From Takakia lepidozioides (Eukaryota > Streptophyta > Takakiopsida > Takakiales > Takakiaceae), in assembly GCA_030704615.1 (NCBI GenBank), contig CM060731.1, forward strand, positions 15,128,001 through 15,192,000: 64,000 nucleotides of DNA, in the 5' to 3' direction. Below, in pieces: positions 1-13,359 of this stretch. Below the pieces are notes generated by a model. The model was not told the DNA's origin. It did not search any database and worked only from the letters and a program-made list of their open reading frames with translations. Position 1 is the stretch's first letter. Each line of letters starts with the position of its first letter. A program made the translations under genes and the position numbers.

Positions 1-1020
1 GCGCTTGTACTTGCTGACCATTTTTCGGCTTGTACAGACGTTGAAGGGCTAACCAGAATCTCTTGTCATTACCACCATAGTGGTTTGAGTTTACTTCGCC
101 CACATTTCTTTGTTGGCTTTCACTTTGCAGCACTCTTATAGAGGACTCGTCTCTCGGCTATCTTGAGTTTGATCTCATTGGTCCACCAATATAACAGCTC
201 TACCGCAGACAATTAGTTTCCTCCCAATGATCTTGTCAGCCACAGAGGAGACGAAACTCTCCCAAGAATCCACCACTCTTTCGACTTCATTTCTTTCATT
301 GCCAGAGAGAGACTGAAGATCTTGGAATGAATGGACAAAGTGAGGGAGAGCCTCTTGCAAGGCCTGGACATACTCAGCCTTGACCTCTTCATTTTGGAAT
401 TTTTCTACGCACCCACTTCCGAATTGAAAGTTTCACAAATGTCTTAGAGTTGGGGAAACACCTTTTGATCTCAGTCCAAACTAGGAAGTGGTCAGAGGTA
501 CCGATATCAGTTCTGTCGATCAACACATTGGCACACTGGGGAAACAAATTCTTGTCCACTATGATATAATCCACAATGGATCGTTCCCCAGTTTGGGCTT
601 TCTCACGAGTCCATTGCACTTGATCTTATTATTCAAGGTCAAAAGCTGAAAGTTCTTCCAGACAGTTTATAAACTGTCTTCCATTAGAATTCAGCTCATC
701 CTCACCAAAAGGCCCGATGGTATCCTGGTGAAGACCTTTGCCCACCCGGGCATTGAAGTCACCCAATAAGACCACCTGACCTTTGGCGAGGAACATATCG
801 CAGTCCAGCTTAACGTCTTCAAACCTGTTGACGGGGGTTGGGGACTCTCGACAGCGTACGCGGTGTGCTTCAGGACCCGAGGCCAATCACCAACGGGCTT
901 TGTCTGTGTCAGCACTAAGGGTCCCCTCTGTGGGCATGTAAACCATACCCACATACAACTGCCCATTTTGGGCGGAGGGGCTGCCCCCAAGTGGTAGGGG
1001 TCTGCTTGTTACCATTCAGA
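1..1020 (-). mobile_element. LINE fragment, apurinic-type endonuclease region
   Basis: The minus strand encodes broken pieces of a non-LTR retrotransposon endonuclease. At about 629-886 it reads VVLLGDFNARVG, the GDFN motif of AP-type endonucleases. At 389-619 it reads RSIVDYIIVDKNLF and then GTSDHF, the end of the same domain. The stretch 1-360 continues into the linker before reverse transcriptase (ERVVDSWESFV, then IKLKIAERRVLY in another frame). Frames shift between pieces, so it is decayed. The reverse transcriptase part would lie left of the window. It sits downstream of the last visible MGDG synthase exon, either inside an intron of that gene or truncating it. The style resembles the LINE at 13360-15690, and the two may be one family. 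Confidence 0.75.
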
Positions 1021-1520
1021 GATGACACTCCAGGGAGCTGCAGGGAATGGCCCGCGTAGGCATATTCTAAAGAGGGAGAGGCCCCAAACTCTCCAACTAA
1101 ATTAAATGCACTACCTTACCCGAAGCAAAGAGCTTAGGTCAAAACAAACAAAGACACGAGGTCACAAGGCCGGCAGTTAGTCACAGAGGCATTTATCTAC
1201 TCCCGTATCAGAGAGAGAGAGAGAGAGAAAGAGATGAGTTCAACAATCTATCAAATTGCAGAGGAACTACATAACTGATCAAAAGTATGGAGCTCAGCAC
1301 ACATCATCACTAAATTGTTCTAGTTTGATCCTTCCATAGCACTCAAACAGATTAAGAACTTTCAAATTATAAAAAATGCTTTTGACAACATGTTCGCCTT
1401 CGAATAGGGAAAAGGGATGAATCCATGGCGGCAACATGTGCATAGGCGAAGAGATTTCTACCCTGTGCAAAAGCCAACAGAGGGCATGGCCAAAGGATGG
1501 TCAGATTGGTAAAGGATTAC

Positions 1521-4258
1521 CTTGGTAATGATGCAGTCGCAGGCTGCCATCCATTCAGACATGTTGGTCACAAATCCCTTCACCTGCATATACACATGGT
1601 TTCTATTTCCTTAGAATACATACATGCTGACGCTAGACCTAAAAAATGGTTAAGAGGAGTCTTGTGGGTCAGAATTGCATCTTGCCTGGATGTTCTCCAG
1701 TGAAGGCAATGGCAGGAGGAGTGTACTCATCCACCATTTCATGTAAACCCTGAAGAGCCTATGTTCAGGATCCTAACTATCAAAACCAGGTTGTGGACTT
1801 TTGTGATCAGAGAATTTGTGCATCACAGACAGCAATCCCATGACCCGCTGATGGGATGTTGATTTAAGGGTGTTGAAATATCCTTGAAAGCATGCTTTTG
1901 ATTGCTATATCAGCCCCCCACCTAATGCACAGTGCCAAATCTGGTTGTGGCTGCACCGCCAATGAACACTGCAGAGAAAGAAGGGTGGAAGAGAACAAGA
2001 GACCTGCACAGGCATTAGCCAGTTGATCTGCTGAAGCTTATTCACAAGCCGCTTGTTGCGGCCGCAAACAACCACAAGTTGCCCAATTGGCTTCCCACTG
2101 TCAGCATCATACAAGGCCTCACCCAGAGCCAGTGCAGTAGATTCCACTGGACCCATGCCCTCCCCACCTCCCATCAACAGAACTGCAGGTAGCTCCTCAT
2201 CCATACCAAGCTCCTTTCGCAACTCGTCCTGAACCCCAGGCCATAGATTTGAGCATTGGATCAATGACAACCTTTCATTTGCAGATTTTCAATGGTTACT
2301 CCACAGAATCAGACAAGGTGCGAAACCAACCTTGGGACGTGTGGCATTACAAAAGGTGGGACGGATGGGAAGGCCATGCACTATGATCTGAGAATCATGA
2401 AGACCTGCCTTGCGAGCTCTCTGAGCCACCTCCTTTGTCGGACAAAAGCATTTCGTCACTAGCTTGTGGAACCTGCAATGCCACACTGCCACCAATTAGT
2501 TGTTGTTAGTTGCATCAACTTATAGAAACCTCCACAATGTTTGATGACAGAAAAGACCAAGTCTATAAAACAAGAACAGGGCCTACCAAGTAGGATGACA
2601 CGTGCTGAGGTCGGTGATGACAGTGGTGAAAGGAATCTTATTAAGAAGGCCCCGGGCACGTAGGACCCGCAATGGGATATGCTGCATCAATGGATGCACA
2701 CTCACGATCACATCTGGCCGATACTTTATCAGGCACTTTGATACCTCCCTACAGAGCCCCAGACCCAAAAACAATAAAAAGGGTTAGAACCTGGCTTCGG
2801 AAGTGACTATCCTGAAGAGGTCCTTTCAGATATCATAGCTATATATTGTAAACAGAGGCCATCCATTGTCACTGGGAGTAGCACAGAAGCGAACCAACGT
2901 AACCTCAGAGGACTAGAATATCTATCACAAAGAACAAAATATATTCAAAAGCAGTTCACACAGTTGAGGAGCTGCTGAATCAACACTAGAAATGAACCTT
3001 TTCGGCTAGGCATTACCGGGCAACAAAGGGGGCTGTCAACTGCATCTGTGACTGATGCACAAAACGAGGTGCTGTGCTGTGGAATGCCAGCTTCCATAGG
3101 GTCTCGTGCTTCACCAGAAAGCTATAGGTTCTTGGCACTTGATTGAAAGGCCAGGGTGTGTACTCCTTCCACAGGTCAATTATACTGACCTAACCACCTC
3201 CCCCAAAAAATTCCAGTCCAGTACCTGAGAATGTCAGTTCCCAATAAATTGAGGTAAGCTGCCCGCAGATACATGCAGAGAGTAACAATGCTGCATTCAT
3301 CAGTCCAATGCCTGTAGAGCGCAAATGTAACCTCCTATCTGATGGGCAACCTCACTATGGAATGGCCCAAAACCAACATCGTATCACTTGGAACTTACCG
3401 CTGGTCAAAAACTCAAAATTGACATTATGTGGCACAGGTAGAATGCCATGGCACCATATTTTCATTGAATGAAGGCGTACTCTCTTTGCAAACATTGGTA
3501 TAATGGACCGTCGATCTCCATACTCTGTGCACGATGTTGCCCCTATGGTGCGGTTTAGGTTGGCATGGAACGTCATGTGAGATGTTAACATAATCACTGC
3601 TATTGTAGTTTTCACTGCACCTTAAAAAAGAGTGACAGCTTGTGAAAATAGTTAAAACGCAAGACATAAAGGAGACAATTGAGAGACAGAGAGAGGGAAA
3701 TGCTGAGGTACATAGCCAGATAGGAGAAGACGCACACACCTTGTACTCATCCCCATATTCCAGCTCAAAAGTGGCTTTGATGGCCTCGGCCGAAGCTCGA
3801 TGGCCGCCGCCAGTGTCACTCATGAGAATCAGGACGCGCTTCTCACGCCGGTTTTTTCCGAAGGACTGGCCCTCATCACCCAACACCTCTTCCTCTGGCA
3901 GATCGTCCACGGCCTCAGCCCCATTTTGAAGACGCAACCTCCCTTTCTGACTCAAGGATGCCAATCCCCGCGGCACCCTCTCACAATTCCTTCTAATTAG
4001 TTTGTTAAGTTGCTGCAAAATCCTTTCTTGAAACCTGTCGCTTCTCAGATTCAAGTCCCCCACTGTCAGCACCGACACACAGTAGCCTCTGGACCCCTGC
4101 TTGCATATCTGCTTGGCTTCCACTGCCCCTGAAAATCCTGGGGTGCCACCATGTGTGTGCAATCCCTGCTTTGAGCACAAATCTCTCAGATAAGTAGTGT
4201 AATTCTTCACCAGCTTTGTCCTCTTATCCCCAAGACTATTCAACTCTATATATTCCAT
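1521..4258 (-). CDS. MGD: Monogalactosyldiacylglycerol synthase, 3' end not in window
   Basis: The product transfers galactose from UDP-galactose to diacylglycerol, making the main thylakoid lipid MGDG at the plastid envelope (GT28 family). Exons on the minus strand, chosen by GT-AG and reading phase: 4258-3738, 3184-3017, 2748-2587, 2472-2331, 2228-2004, 1583-1521, giving 427 codons. Signatures in order: [19 protein letters not shown] (Gly-rich N-domain), [88 protein letters not shown]. The last visible exon ends at a good donor (GTAATC). The expected C-terminal exon (AGPGT and onward) was not found between 1 and 1520, so it lies left of the window beyond the LINE or is lost. The start at 4258 is uncertain: no clear transit peptide is visible, so an upstream 5' exon is possible. 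Confidence 0.92.
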
Positions 4259-5284
4259 TCGATGCTTCCTGTCGCAAAGAATACGCTCTCATCCGAATCC
4301 CACGAACAAACAACCTCCTCTCCACTTCACACCAACCCCTTCCAGACAAAATCTTCCTCTCTTCAACATCAAATGTACTCAACTTCGAGATTGTAATCTG
4401 CGAATCTGCTCCTCAAGCAGAGCAGATCGACGAGACAGTCGCTACATGTCTATTGGATAGTCGGCGAGCCACATCAGCTACCGATAATGCTAGCCCTAGC
4501 CTGAGATCCTATTGTAACTCTGCGTGTCCCTATTGTGGCGACACTATAATATATTGTTTTATTGTTTGTATCTTATTACATATTACCGTTATGCAGGTAA
4601 CGCTTCAGGATTATGAGTGAATTCACGTAATTATTAAAATATTTTCTCAAAAATAGTGGGAAAGCGTGATGACACGTGTCCCAAGAACCCCTAAGCAATC
4701 CAACTGTCATCCATCCAGGGTGCATTTTATCATCCAGTCTCCCCTACCTTCTCTCTCGTCTCTCTCGACCCGATCTGTGAGTATCTGCGCTGGATACTGT
4801 GTCGGAACAAGCGGAGTTCAATGGAGCTCTTGCAATCCTATTGCAGGGAGATGTGGAAACGAATATCTTCAAAGAGCATCACAAATGTCACGGGGAAGAG
4901 TAGACTGGTCATCCAATCATGTGCCCACCGATGGTGCTGATTGTGGTTCGAAATTCAGGTATGTTTTCTCCATGTGTAGAATTAGGTGTGTGTAGATATC
5001 ACATTCATGAAAATGGTGCGCGCTGTTTCGTGCCACACATGCCTCTCCAACCTCGTAACTTCTTCTCTCTTTCTCTCAGACAGATGCCATGCTATGGTAT
5101 GATGTGGGCAGCTCCTGTGGATTGTGTAGCACAGGTAGCAACAGTATGGCAATCTGCAACTATTGCAACGATGTGCGTCTCTCGTCTTTCTCATTAGAAA
5201 GGGGTTTCTTGGTGAAGCAGTATACATTCATATGTCCCGACATGGCGCACTGACAAAAAAAAGTAAAGCGAGGGATAGAGAGCC
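4259..5284. promoter_or_regulatory. Divergent intergenic region between MGD and USE1
   Basis: This 1-kb gap separates two genes transcribed away from each other, so it should hold both promoters and 5' UTRs. A possible non-coding or short 5' exon for the plus strand ends near 4958 at a GTATGT donor, with an acceptor after a CT-rich tract near 5080. Short Cys-containing frames there are not recognisable proteins. No specific promoter element can be assigned with confidence. Confidence 0.35.
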
Positions 5285-6004
5285 ATGGGGCTGAGCAAGG
5301 AGGAGGTGAGGTTAAGGAGGCTGCTGGCAGCCATCCCCGAGCAGAAAAATGAGGCCAAGTTGAAATACTACGTGGGCACCATGCGCGAGCTCCTCGCTGT
5401 ATTGATGGGCGATGATGCCCATCAGGGTCTGCCTTCTATTACTGCCGCCAAGGCCAACGAGTATGCCCGCCGAATTGAAGCTGTGGCACAAAGCGTCAAG
5501 GGCAGGGCCGTGCCTGACAGTGCGGTGAATGCTCTGATTCTACCTAGTGAAGTGCCAACTGCGCGAAGTAACGAAACCACTGAAGTATCGACTGCGTGGA
5601 GCAATCGTGGCTCTGAGGTGTCTCCAACCCTAAGGAGGCGTCTCCCCCGTGAAAATGGCATAGCCCGGCAGAGTAATAAGCTTGGGAGGTTTGAGGCAAC
5701 CACGCAGACTGTGATACAGAAGCACAGGGAGCTGCAGGAGGGGCTGACTGACGAGATGGTGGTGCTGGCTTCACAGCTCAAGGACCATAGCCTGCTCATG
5801 GATCGCAGCCTGCGGGAGACGGAGGAGGTGCTAGAGTCCACAGAGGCTGCTGTGGAGCACAGCCTGGCCACCACCAACCGTGCCAACCTTCGCACAGGCC
5901 GGCTCTACTCCCAGAGCTGGAAAACAGGCTGTCTGACTTGGCTTCTTCTCTTCGTTGTTTCTGCTATGTTCCTATTCATGGTTTTTCTCATTCGAGTCAC
6001 ATGA
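5285..6004 (+). CDS. USE1: USE1-like ER SNARE protein
   Basis: A single uninterrupted frame of 239 aa beginning MGLSKEEVRLRRLLAAIPEQ, which matches the conserved N-terminus of plant USE1 (unconventional SNARE in the ER), a Q-SNARE for Golgi-to-ER retrograde fusion. Residues about 145-215 form the SNARE-type heptad region (TVIQKHRELQEGLTDEMV, then LKDHSLLMDRSLRETEEVL). A hydrophobic tail anchor (TWLLLFVVSAMFLFMVFLI) follows at about 217-236, with a few residues after it, as expected of a tail-anchored ER protein. The middle (about 75-140) is low-complexity. Length is close to the plant family. The ATG follows an A-rich stretch, and an in-frame upstream start is not apparent. It is head to head with MGD. 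Confidence 0.85.
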   Translation: MGLSKEEVRLRRLLAAIPEQKNEAKLKYYVGTMRELLAVLMGDDAHQGLPSITAAKANEYARRIEAVAQSVKGRAVPDSAVNALILPSEVPTARSNETTEVSTAWSNRGSEVSPTLRRRLPRENGIARQSNKLGRFEATTQTVIQKHRELQEGLTDEMVVLASQLKDHSLLMDRSLRETEEVLESTEAAVEHSLATTNRANLRTGRLYSQSWKTGCLTWLLLFVVSAMFLFMVFLIRVT

Positions 6005-9000
6005 CTGACTCAAATGAGTAGGCTGCTGGACAGATCCTTTGCATGTTTGAAAAGTATCATTTTGAAATTATGTTTGCCTCTGGAGTCTGCCTACAAGAAC
6101 AGAAGAGTCGTCAGGATGTACGGACAACAATATGGTGTGGGTAGTGGAACCTTGGATTTATCGCAGAGCAAGAGCAGGGCAGGATGAGCCAGCCATCTCA
6201 CTATCTTGGATAGGATATACATCAAAGGACATTTTGGAGGCAATATGGAGGGCCCAGACCGAACGCACTTACCATTGAACTTACCATTGAAGGAGGCCCT
6301 CGGTGATCATACTGGCTCATTTGTTCTCCTCATTGGGTTTATGGTGGGAAGGCCTGACGAGCTCAGCCTACTGAGTGCGACCCACAAGTGTCTCCCGCCT
6401 CCCTTCTTCTACAGTATTCAGATGCTCTGAGAGCTGGAAGACTGCGCAATTTGATGCCGATTGGGGCTTCATGGAATTATGTGCCAGAGGGAAGGAGATC
6501 GGATCAGATGGGCACCCCAACCTCCTGCCACCTGGGGACTCTCCTAACCGCTGGAATTCACCTGCTGATCCCAAGGACCGGGATATCAAGTTGAGACACC
6601 GGAAGAACTGGGACTCCAAGGTCCGGGCTCATCTCAACTTTGAGCCCCTGCGCCAGAGGCGTCTTGCAGCACTATGGCTGGCCAGGTTGCATCTCAGTTA
6701 ACCTCCACGGACGGGAGGAGACATCGCTGCGAGTTCTGCATGTGCAGCTTGTAGTATGGTTTAGTGATTCCTCGGAGTAGGATTTAGGTCCCAGTGCTAT
6801 TCTCCTTCAGGATTTACTACAGGCTCTCTTTTATACTCACAGGTTCACTGCTCTCCCCATGTGTTCTTCTTGTTCTTCCGATTTTCTACAGGGTACATTT
6901 TTAGGCTCCCAGGATGGTGGTCGATTTTCTTTGCCAGTTTAGGCTGTCCTCAGATCTGGCTTCTGCATGTAGGTCCTGCGTTGCCATTCCTTATCAGTGT
7001 CTGGGGGCCTCACTTCCAGCTGTAAAGTGGTCGTCTCATGATCGTCGGAACTCGTACCTTGTTCTCTAGGATCTCTATGATTAGTTTTTCAAGAGTCTTG
7101 GATCATAGCTTCCCGAAACTCTGAGGGATCCTCTGACTTAGGATTAAGCTTTGCCCTCGGTGGCTGGTGGATGGGTTTTGCCCCATCTCGCTGATGTTTG
7201 CCTCATGGTCCTCGGTCTTGGTTATTTTTTCCAAGACACCTTAAGACGATTTACAGGGCCTTTCCCCTTCTTTTTTTTCCTTTTTTTTTTGAATGTAAAG
7301 CTGATGGATCATAACTGATACCTAAGCAATACCGGAGGAAGAGCCACAAAGTGAATGGAGCTGTGAATTGTAGACTGAGCGAGAAATGCCAAACACAAGC
7401 ACAGATCGCATTAGAAGCTTGGACTGCAAATGGGTCAATTCTCGAGCTCAAGGAGAGCGGGCCGTCCTTGCACAGGGGCCATTCTATTCGGCTCTGTAGT
7501 GCTCCAGTTTTTATCACATCTCACGAGAGACAAATAATGCACTTCTGATGCACTTCTGTTACAGTATATGTGCGACCGAGATACAAGATATGGTATATGC
7601 GCAGGCTTTGTTTGTTTGAAGAATTTCGTTGTTGGAGCACAAATCTTAGTAGAAGTAACACTAAACTTGAGCATCACAAGCTGGGGAGAAGTGGTCAACC
7701 GCTGGTGTTTGAATGGGTTTAGGGCCTTTTAACGCAATTGTGTGGATATCTGGAGATGAATTGTACAACCAGTGGGCGCCCAGTGAGCTGCTGTCTGCAG
7801 TGGTGCAGATACTTGGACATACTCGTTTGGTGTGGACAAGGAATTTGCGCGATCCGTGGAACGTTGTCCACAAGCTCCAATGTCGTCTTTGCCAATGGGC
7901 ACTCGAGAAGTTTATTTCAGCTCTGCCTATGCAAATTGGACTTCGTCATCATCAGCAGGGTCCAGGAGAATCTGAAGCTTTGAGGTACTCCTGGAACACT
8001 GCAACGCTGGGCTCTGTCAAAGGCTGGCGCTCCAGTCTTGCCTGCCAGTGTCGGCAATAGTCAGGGCGATCAGACGAGTGCTATTAAAAGAGCGCCTAGT
8101 CCAACTTGTCACAACCTTTCGTGGCCCGTTAGTGTGCGCTGATTGGGTGTCGAGAAAATCCTATAGCTGAGCTTGGACATCTTCAGACACAATTCTCCAG
8201 AAGAGGAGCACGCCAAGGCTTACTACTTACTACCCTTCCTTCTGACTTTGATTAAACATTCCCAGGCTGCACCAAATTTGGTCACTGTTGTATGTACATA
8301 TGCGCAAAGAAGCAGCGTCGTCCTTTCCGTTACGTGTGTTTGTGGCGCACCCTGAACAGTTTGTCACAGCCTTCATGACTGACACCCATCTACTTGCTCC
8401 TCTCCACCCAAATGCGTTCATTGCAAGAGTCGCAGGGTGGGTCCACGCTGATTAAATGGGACAGAATTATGTGGACAGATGGCAAACTTGTGTGTCATAT
8501 TCCCTTATTTATAAAGACCTCTTTACCCACTGCTGGTAACCCAGTTGAGGTCTAGAACCTGGGCACTTTGGACTAATTACACGCTATTCGGAGCGGTTCA
8601 TTGTGTACATGATGTGCGCATGTTTTTGAGGTAATGAGATGAAAGGTTACCCCAAAATTGGGTAGCATCAGAAGTAAATGCGCATAGATAGAGGTGAAGA
8701 AATGAAAGGTCTCCAAAGCAGCAGAGTTCCTTGTTCCTCAACAGGTGGTTATCTATGGCGTGAAAGGGCCATGGGTAGTTAAGATGCTTGTATCGGTAAT
8801 TATAGCCAGTGCCTAAAATTTTGGATTTGGGCCATGATACAGGTAAGCCTCCCTTGCACTCCCTTCTTTAATGCTCCGGCGCTCCCTTCGCCCTCTCCCA
8901 CTCTGTCGTCAATTGTCTAGCATTACCCCCTCGACGGAAGCAACCAGCATCAGGTATGTGAGAGTCAGCCCTCTCTCACAGTTCCCTTTGACAGCGGCTG

Positions 9001-9137
9001 TGAGGATATGGTCTGTCGATTTCAGCTGCGTACGCTTGGGGCAGCTCCTGAAGATGCAAACTTGTAGCTCTGGGGCAGTGAAGTTGTGAACATCTAGCCT
9101 GACTGACAGGAGGGAGTGATCTGCATGCTGGAAAACC
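6005..9137. other. Intergenic stretch, no gene recognised
   Basis: This holds the USE1 3' region and the upstream region of the XTH gene. Several short frames (for example plus 6375-6701, 108 aa, Arg/Pro-rich; plus 7713-8060, 115 aa) have no motif I recognise, no splice support and no repeat character. A T-rich run lies at 7270-7291. CT-rich sequence just before 8900 could be XTH promoter or leader. I see no transposon ends here. Confidence 0.5.
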
Positions 9138-11348
9138 ATGGGCTGGATGAGACTGCTGGTAGCTGTATGCTTGGCAATGGTGGTCGGTTCCACTGCTGTC
9201 AACTTTTTGGACAACTTCGACAGTTTTGGTGACGCAAGTCATGTGAAAGTGCTCAATAATGGCGAGCAAGTCCAGCTGGTTCTCGACCAGCAAGCTGGTA
9301 TAGATCCTCCATAATCTCCATATGCATATCATGGACATTGCAATGGGCTTTCCAATAGAAGTTCAGTGGATTGGATTATTTGCGGACCACGATCGTTTAC
9401 TTGCCTTCTTCGCTGGAAGGTGTGAAGGTGTGGTGTGCACGCAACTCCTTGGATTCAACAATAACTTAGATATATGATCTGAAAATGGTTTCCAATCTGG
9501 AGCCTTCGCTGAGCTACAGAGGAGCTTTAAATAAACCCAGCAAAGCCATGTACAATATCATCTCGATACCAGAATAAATCTACTGTAGTTCGAATGGTGT
9601 TGTGTCTAGGCAGATATTTACTTACATATGCAGGATCTGATGTTGCGTTCAACCCAATTACTTGAGATTATTGATCGAGCTATATATTTTGAGGACAAAC
9701 AAGGTTGCTGAATGCTTGATTACTGTGGGAAAATGTGTGTTCAATCCAGCTGCAGGATTTGGATCGAAGAACCAGTATCTATTTGGGTACATTGATATGC
9801 AGATTCAGCTTAATCCTGGCAACTCGGCTGGCACTGTTACTGCCTACTATGTAAGGACGTCCCTCACATGTATCACTTGCGAGTATTTCCCATGGTCGTG
9901 TAGGCCTACCTGAAGTTATGGACAATACAGCCGACTATAATGGTCCTAGCTGATTAGTAAACCTGTAGAAATGATAAACCGTGCAGATCAGATCCATCAC
10001 CAATAGACGCACCTCTACTTTGTACGATATGATTTTGTACACAAGGGTTACTCCTGAATATGCACGGCAACGTCGGACACTACAATTCACTATAGAGATA
10101 GAGAGGAATATGTGTATGTACATGTCCATTATCCTAATTTATTTTAATTCTGGATTGTGACCTGGTATAGGTGCGCAGACCATGTATATGTTAGATTTCT
10201 GGTACTCATGTCTAGATCCTGAACTTCAATCTACATATCTCAACTGGATACCAAAGTTGACTTTGAACGGAAGTTACCATAAATCTTGCAGTTCTATGCT
10301 CAAACAAATAATGATTTGAAAAGGACTCCTCATTTCTTGCTGAGTTACTTAAGGATTCGTCAGATGTGCGTGTACGCAGCTGTCGTCTCAAGGGAATCTC
10401 CACGATGAGATGGACTTCGAGTTTCTTGGCAATGCTTCCGGACAGCCTGTCGTCCTGCAGACAAATGTGTATGCTCAAGGAGTAGGCAATCGGGAGCAGC
10501 GTATTGGGCTCTGGTTTGACCCTTCAGCCGATTTCCACACATACTCTTTTCTCTGGAACAGGTTTCACATAATGTAAGTGATTCGACCTCGGACCTCGGA
10601 CATTTGGATTTTCTCAAATTGTCAAGGACTATTCATAGTGAAACTTGTACATACATATAATCACAGGGAGCTCGATGTAGATTGACTTGGTGACAGTGTC
10701 CGCGCATTTCTTCACCTGGGTTGGAGAACTGTTGGGTCGCGGAACTCTTGATGTATATATGTAGTTTTCAATTTGTCAGGGAGCTTGTCAATTACCAAGG
10801 TCGATTATACATGTATGAATCAATGATTTAGGAGGAGCTCACAGTTTCGAGAGGTCGTTGTGTAGCGGAACGGGCTTGACTAAGTTTAGTTTATCCTTTG
10901 ATTTGTCACTAACAATGGATTCTTGGTTATAATTCGCTGCAGTTTCCTTGTAGACTCGATACCCATTCGTGTATTCTTTAACAACGAAGACTTGGGCGTG
11001 CCCTACCCCAACAAGCAGCCTATGCATCTCTACACGAGCATTTGGAATGGTGATTCTTGGGCCACCCAGGGCGGGCTTGTCAAGCTTAACTGGACCGATG
11101 CACCGTTTTTCACGAACTATCAGAGATTTGATGGTCTGGATGGTTGCCAAGTGATCAACAACGACGCCTCTTCTTGCATTGGCACTTCGTCCAGTTACTG
11201 GTGGGAGTCACAACTCTACCAAACCCTGAATACCACCCAGACGAATTTGTTGAACTGGGTGCGACAACACTACCTCCAATACGATTACTGTTACGATCGC
11301 TCACGTTACCCCTCGCAGCCGCCTGAATGCAGCCGCAACACCATCTAG
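9138..11348 (+). CDS. XTH: Xyloglucan endotransglucosylase/hydrolase (XTH)
   Basis: A secreted GH16 enzyme that cuts and rejoins xyloglucan in the cell wall. Four exons by GT-AG and phase: 9138-9297, 9756-9850, 10380-10573, 10943-11348, summing to 855 bp (284 aa plus stop). The start gives a signal peptide ([20 protein letters not shown]). The catalytic motif is [11 protein letters not shown], with the E-D-E triad intact, followed at once by an N-x-S glycosylation site (NAS), as in the family. Further signatures are [14 protein letters not shown] and the C-terminal XET_C region with paired Cys ([21 protein letters not shown]). Length is typical (about 280-300 aa). It appears intact. A degenerate copy of its exon 4 start lies at 41205-41430, and a second XTH begins at 63469. 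Confidence 0.93.
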
Positions 11349-11816
11349 CTCAAGTTCTCTTTCAAGTTCCCAGAAGAGAATAAGGCCATGGAACCCTTGG
11401 ACAGCTAAAACAGAAGGAGATCTATGTACACCTATTTTCCTCCTGTTCAAAAATTGCAGGGTAGAAAATGGGTTTAACAATCGGGACCGGGCCAATGTAG
11501 GATCAGTGGTTACATAGCCCAAAAGCTCATGGCGTCACAGACCCTACAACCTTCAACCAGCACAAGTCCATTTTGCTCTATGGAGTTACCCTATCCCATA
11601 TGTATAGCTCGATTCGAGGGAACTGGTTCTGTGATATTTCACCATTCCATCAATTACTGAGAATTTGAAAGTATTGTCACGTGCAACTGTCACCAGGCAT
11701 TTCTCTCTTTCTAGGTGATATTTGGTTTTTCTAGCTCCTGATTCTTATGCAGGATACTTTTGAGGGAGTACTGTTAATCAATCCTGAGTTCTCATCCAGT
11801 GCAGACCTTGTACTCA
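11349..11816. other. XTH 3' flank
   Basis: Downstream of the XTH stop codon. It contains no recognisable gene. It is expected to hold the XTH 3' UTR, but no polyadenylation signal stands out with certainty. Confidence 0.4.
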
Positions 11817-13175
11817 ATTACCCGGTGGCAGTTTCAATTTCAAAGTGCACAATCTTGAATGCTCCACATCACAGCTTTACATATCATCAAACCCATCTTA
11901 CATTGGTCTGCAGAAAGCGATGTTTTCTACAGCAACCTGCGCAACCTGCTTTTCTCTCAAACTCCTATTTCCAACCCGTGCAGGGGGGAAGGAGGTGATC
12001 CATGAATGATGTATCACCAAGCTTGTGGGTAGATTGCATTAGAAACTAGACTTGCCCCTGGACAACATCGGTAAAGCAGTCTACGTGCTATGTACTTTGT
12101 ACATGCCATTGATAACTTCCACTATCCTGGTATTCCTAATAACTAACTATTTTACTGTAAATAGTCTGTCATTCGAGGAAATGCGGCTCAACTTCAGCTG
12201 ACATGTTATGATAGTTCTTCGCACAAGCCGCGCCAGACTTCAAATTGTTCGACAAGGAAAAGGAACATAACCTTGAAATCAGCACACGTCCTACACTTAC
12301 TTTTGGAAGGAAGTCATTTTCTTTGGCGGCCAAGATGGCGTGAGGAAGGCCTTGCCGACTTTTTTCTGAACCAGGATTGTGGTTAGTGTCCAGCACATTA
12401 GTAGTTGCAGGATTTTTAGACAATACTACTGTTCTGTTACGTTATATATACTGTGATACGTCTGACCAGTCTGCTATGTCCTAAACCTGATCAATACCAA
12501 AACAACACTGGAAAAAACCCGTAGGATTTTCCGCCCCCTACCTAAACCTATGTACAATACTTCTCCAGAGAATGTGGATTCTGCATTTTGTAACTGGTTT
12601 CGGTTTCCATGGAGCCCACCCCCGAAAGGGGGCAGTACCCGCAAGGGGAGGAGGCTCTTATTTGTACACTAGCTCCGGCTGGCGTCATATATATAGAGAG
12701 GAAGGCCCAGAGTGGAGAGGCCCTGTGAGATTCCATGAGCGACTCTCAAATATGTACCTGCTGTTGACATATTCAACATTTAATATTTCAGTGACCCTTC
12801 GATGAGTGACTATGAACAGTCGACTCAGAGAAATACGAAGAGGCATTGGAGGTCAAGAGACGACTCAATGTGTGCTGGAACTGTATGGACAAAGTAGCAC
12901 CGATATTGTCCAGGGGCAAGTCTAGTTTCTAATGCAATCCACCCACCAGCTTGGTGATACATCATTCTTGGATCACCTCCTTCCCTCCTGCATGGGTTGG
13001 AAATAGGAATTCAAGAGAAAAGTAGATGCAGTCGCCCAGGTTGCTGTAGAAGACATGGCTTTCTACAGATCAGTATAAGAAGACATTTCGATAAGATGGG
13101 TTTGATGAGATGTAAGCTGTGTTGTGGAGTATTCTTGTGCACTTCGAAAATTGAAACTGCCACCTGGGTATTATA
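11817..13175. repeat. Long imperfect inverted repeat (arms about 260-280 bp)
   Basis: Sequence 11817-12075 is closely matched by the reverse complement of about 12895-13175. Shared blocks include GGTGGCAGTTTCAATTT, CATCAAACCCATCTTA, TTCTACAGCAACCTG, GGAAGGAGGTGATCCA and ACTAGACTTGCCCCTGGACA. The right arm has about 20 extra bases near its outer third. By eye the arms match at more than 80 percent. The spacer (12076-12894) has no recognised gene but contains a short G/C-rich palindromic patch near 12610-12650. The arms could pair into a long hairpin transcript. It may be a foldback element or two oppositely oriented copies of one repeat. Confidence 0.8.
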
Positions 13176-13359
13176 ATGGATCCCTGTAATAAGCTGCTAA
13201 CACAAACCTGGCCTTCATCAATTGTCTATGCTCTTTTTGAGCTTTGAACATTTCAACATGCTAGTCCGGAAATATGAAGATTATCTACGACATACACTGA
13301 GGCGAGTTTGCACTAACTAACCAGAACAAAAAAATTCAGTCTTTTCTTTCCTTTAATTT

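Noticed and set aside
7713-8060. 115-aa plus-strand frame as a gene
   Set aside because: No recognisable motif, no splice or context support, and overlapping frames of similar length on the other strand.
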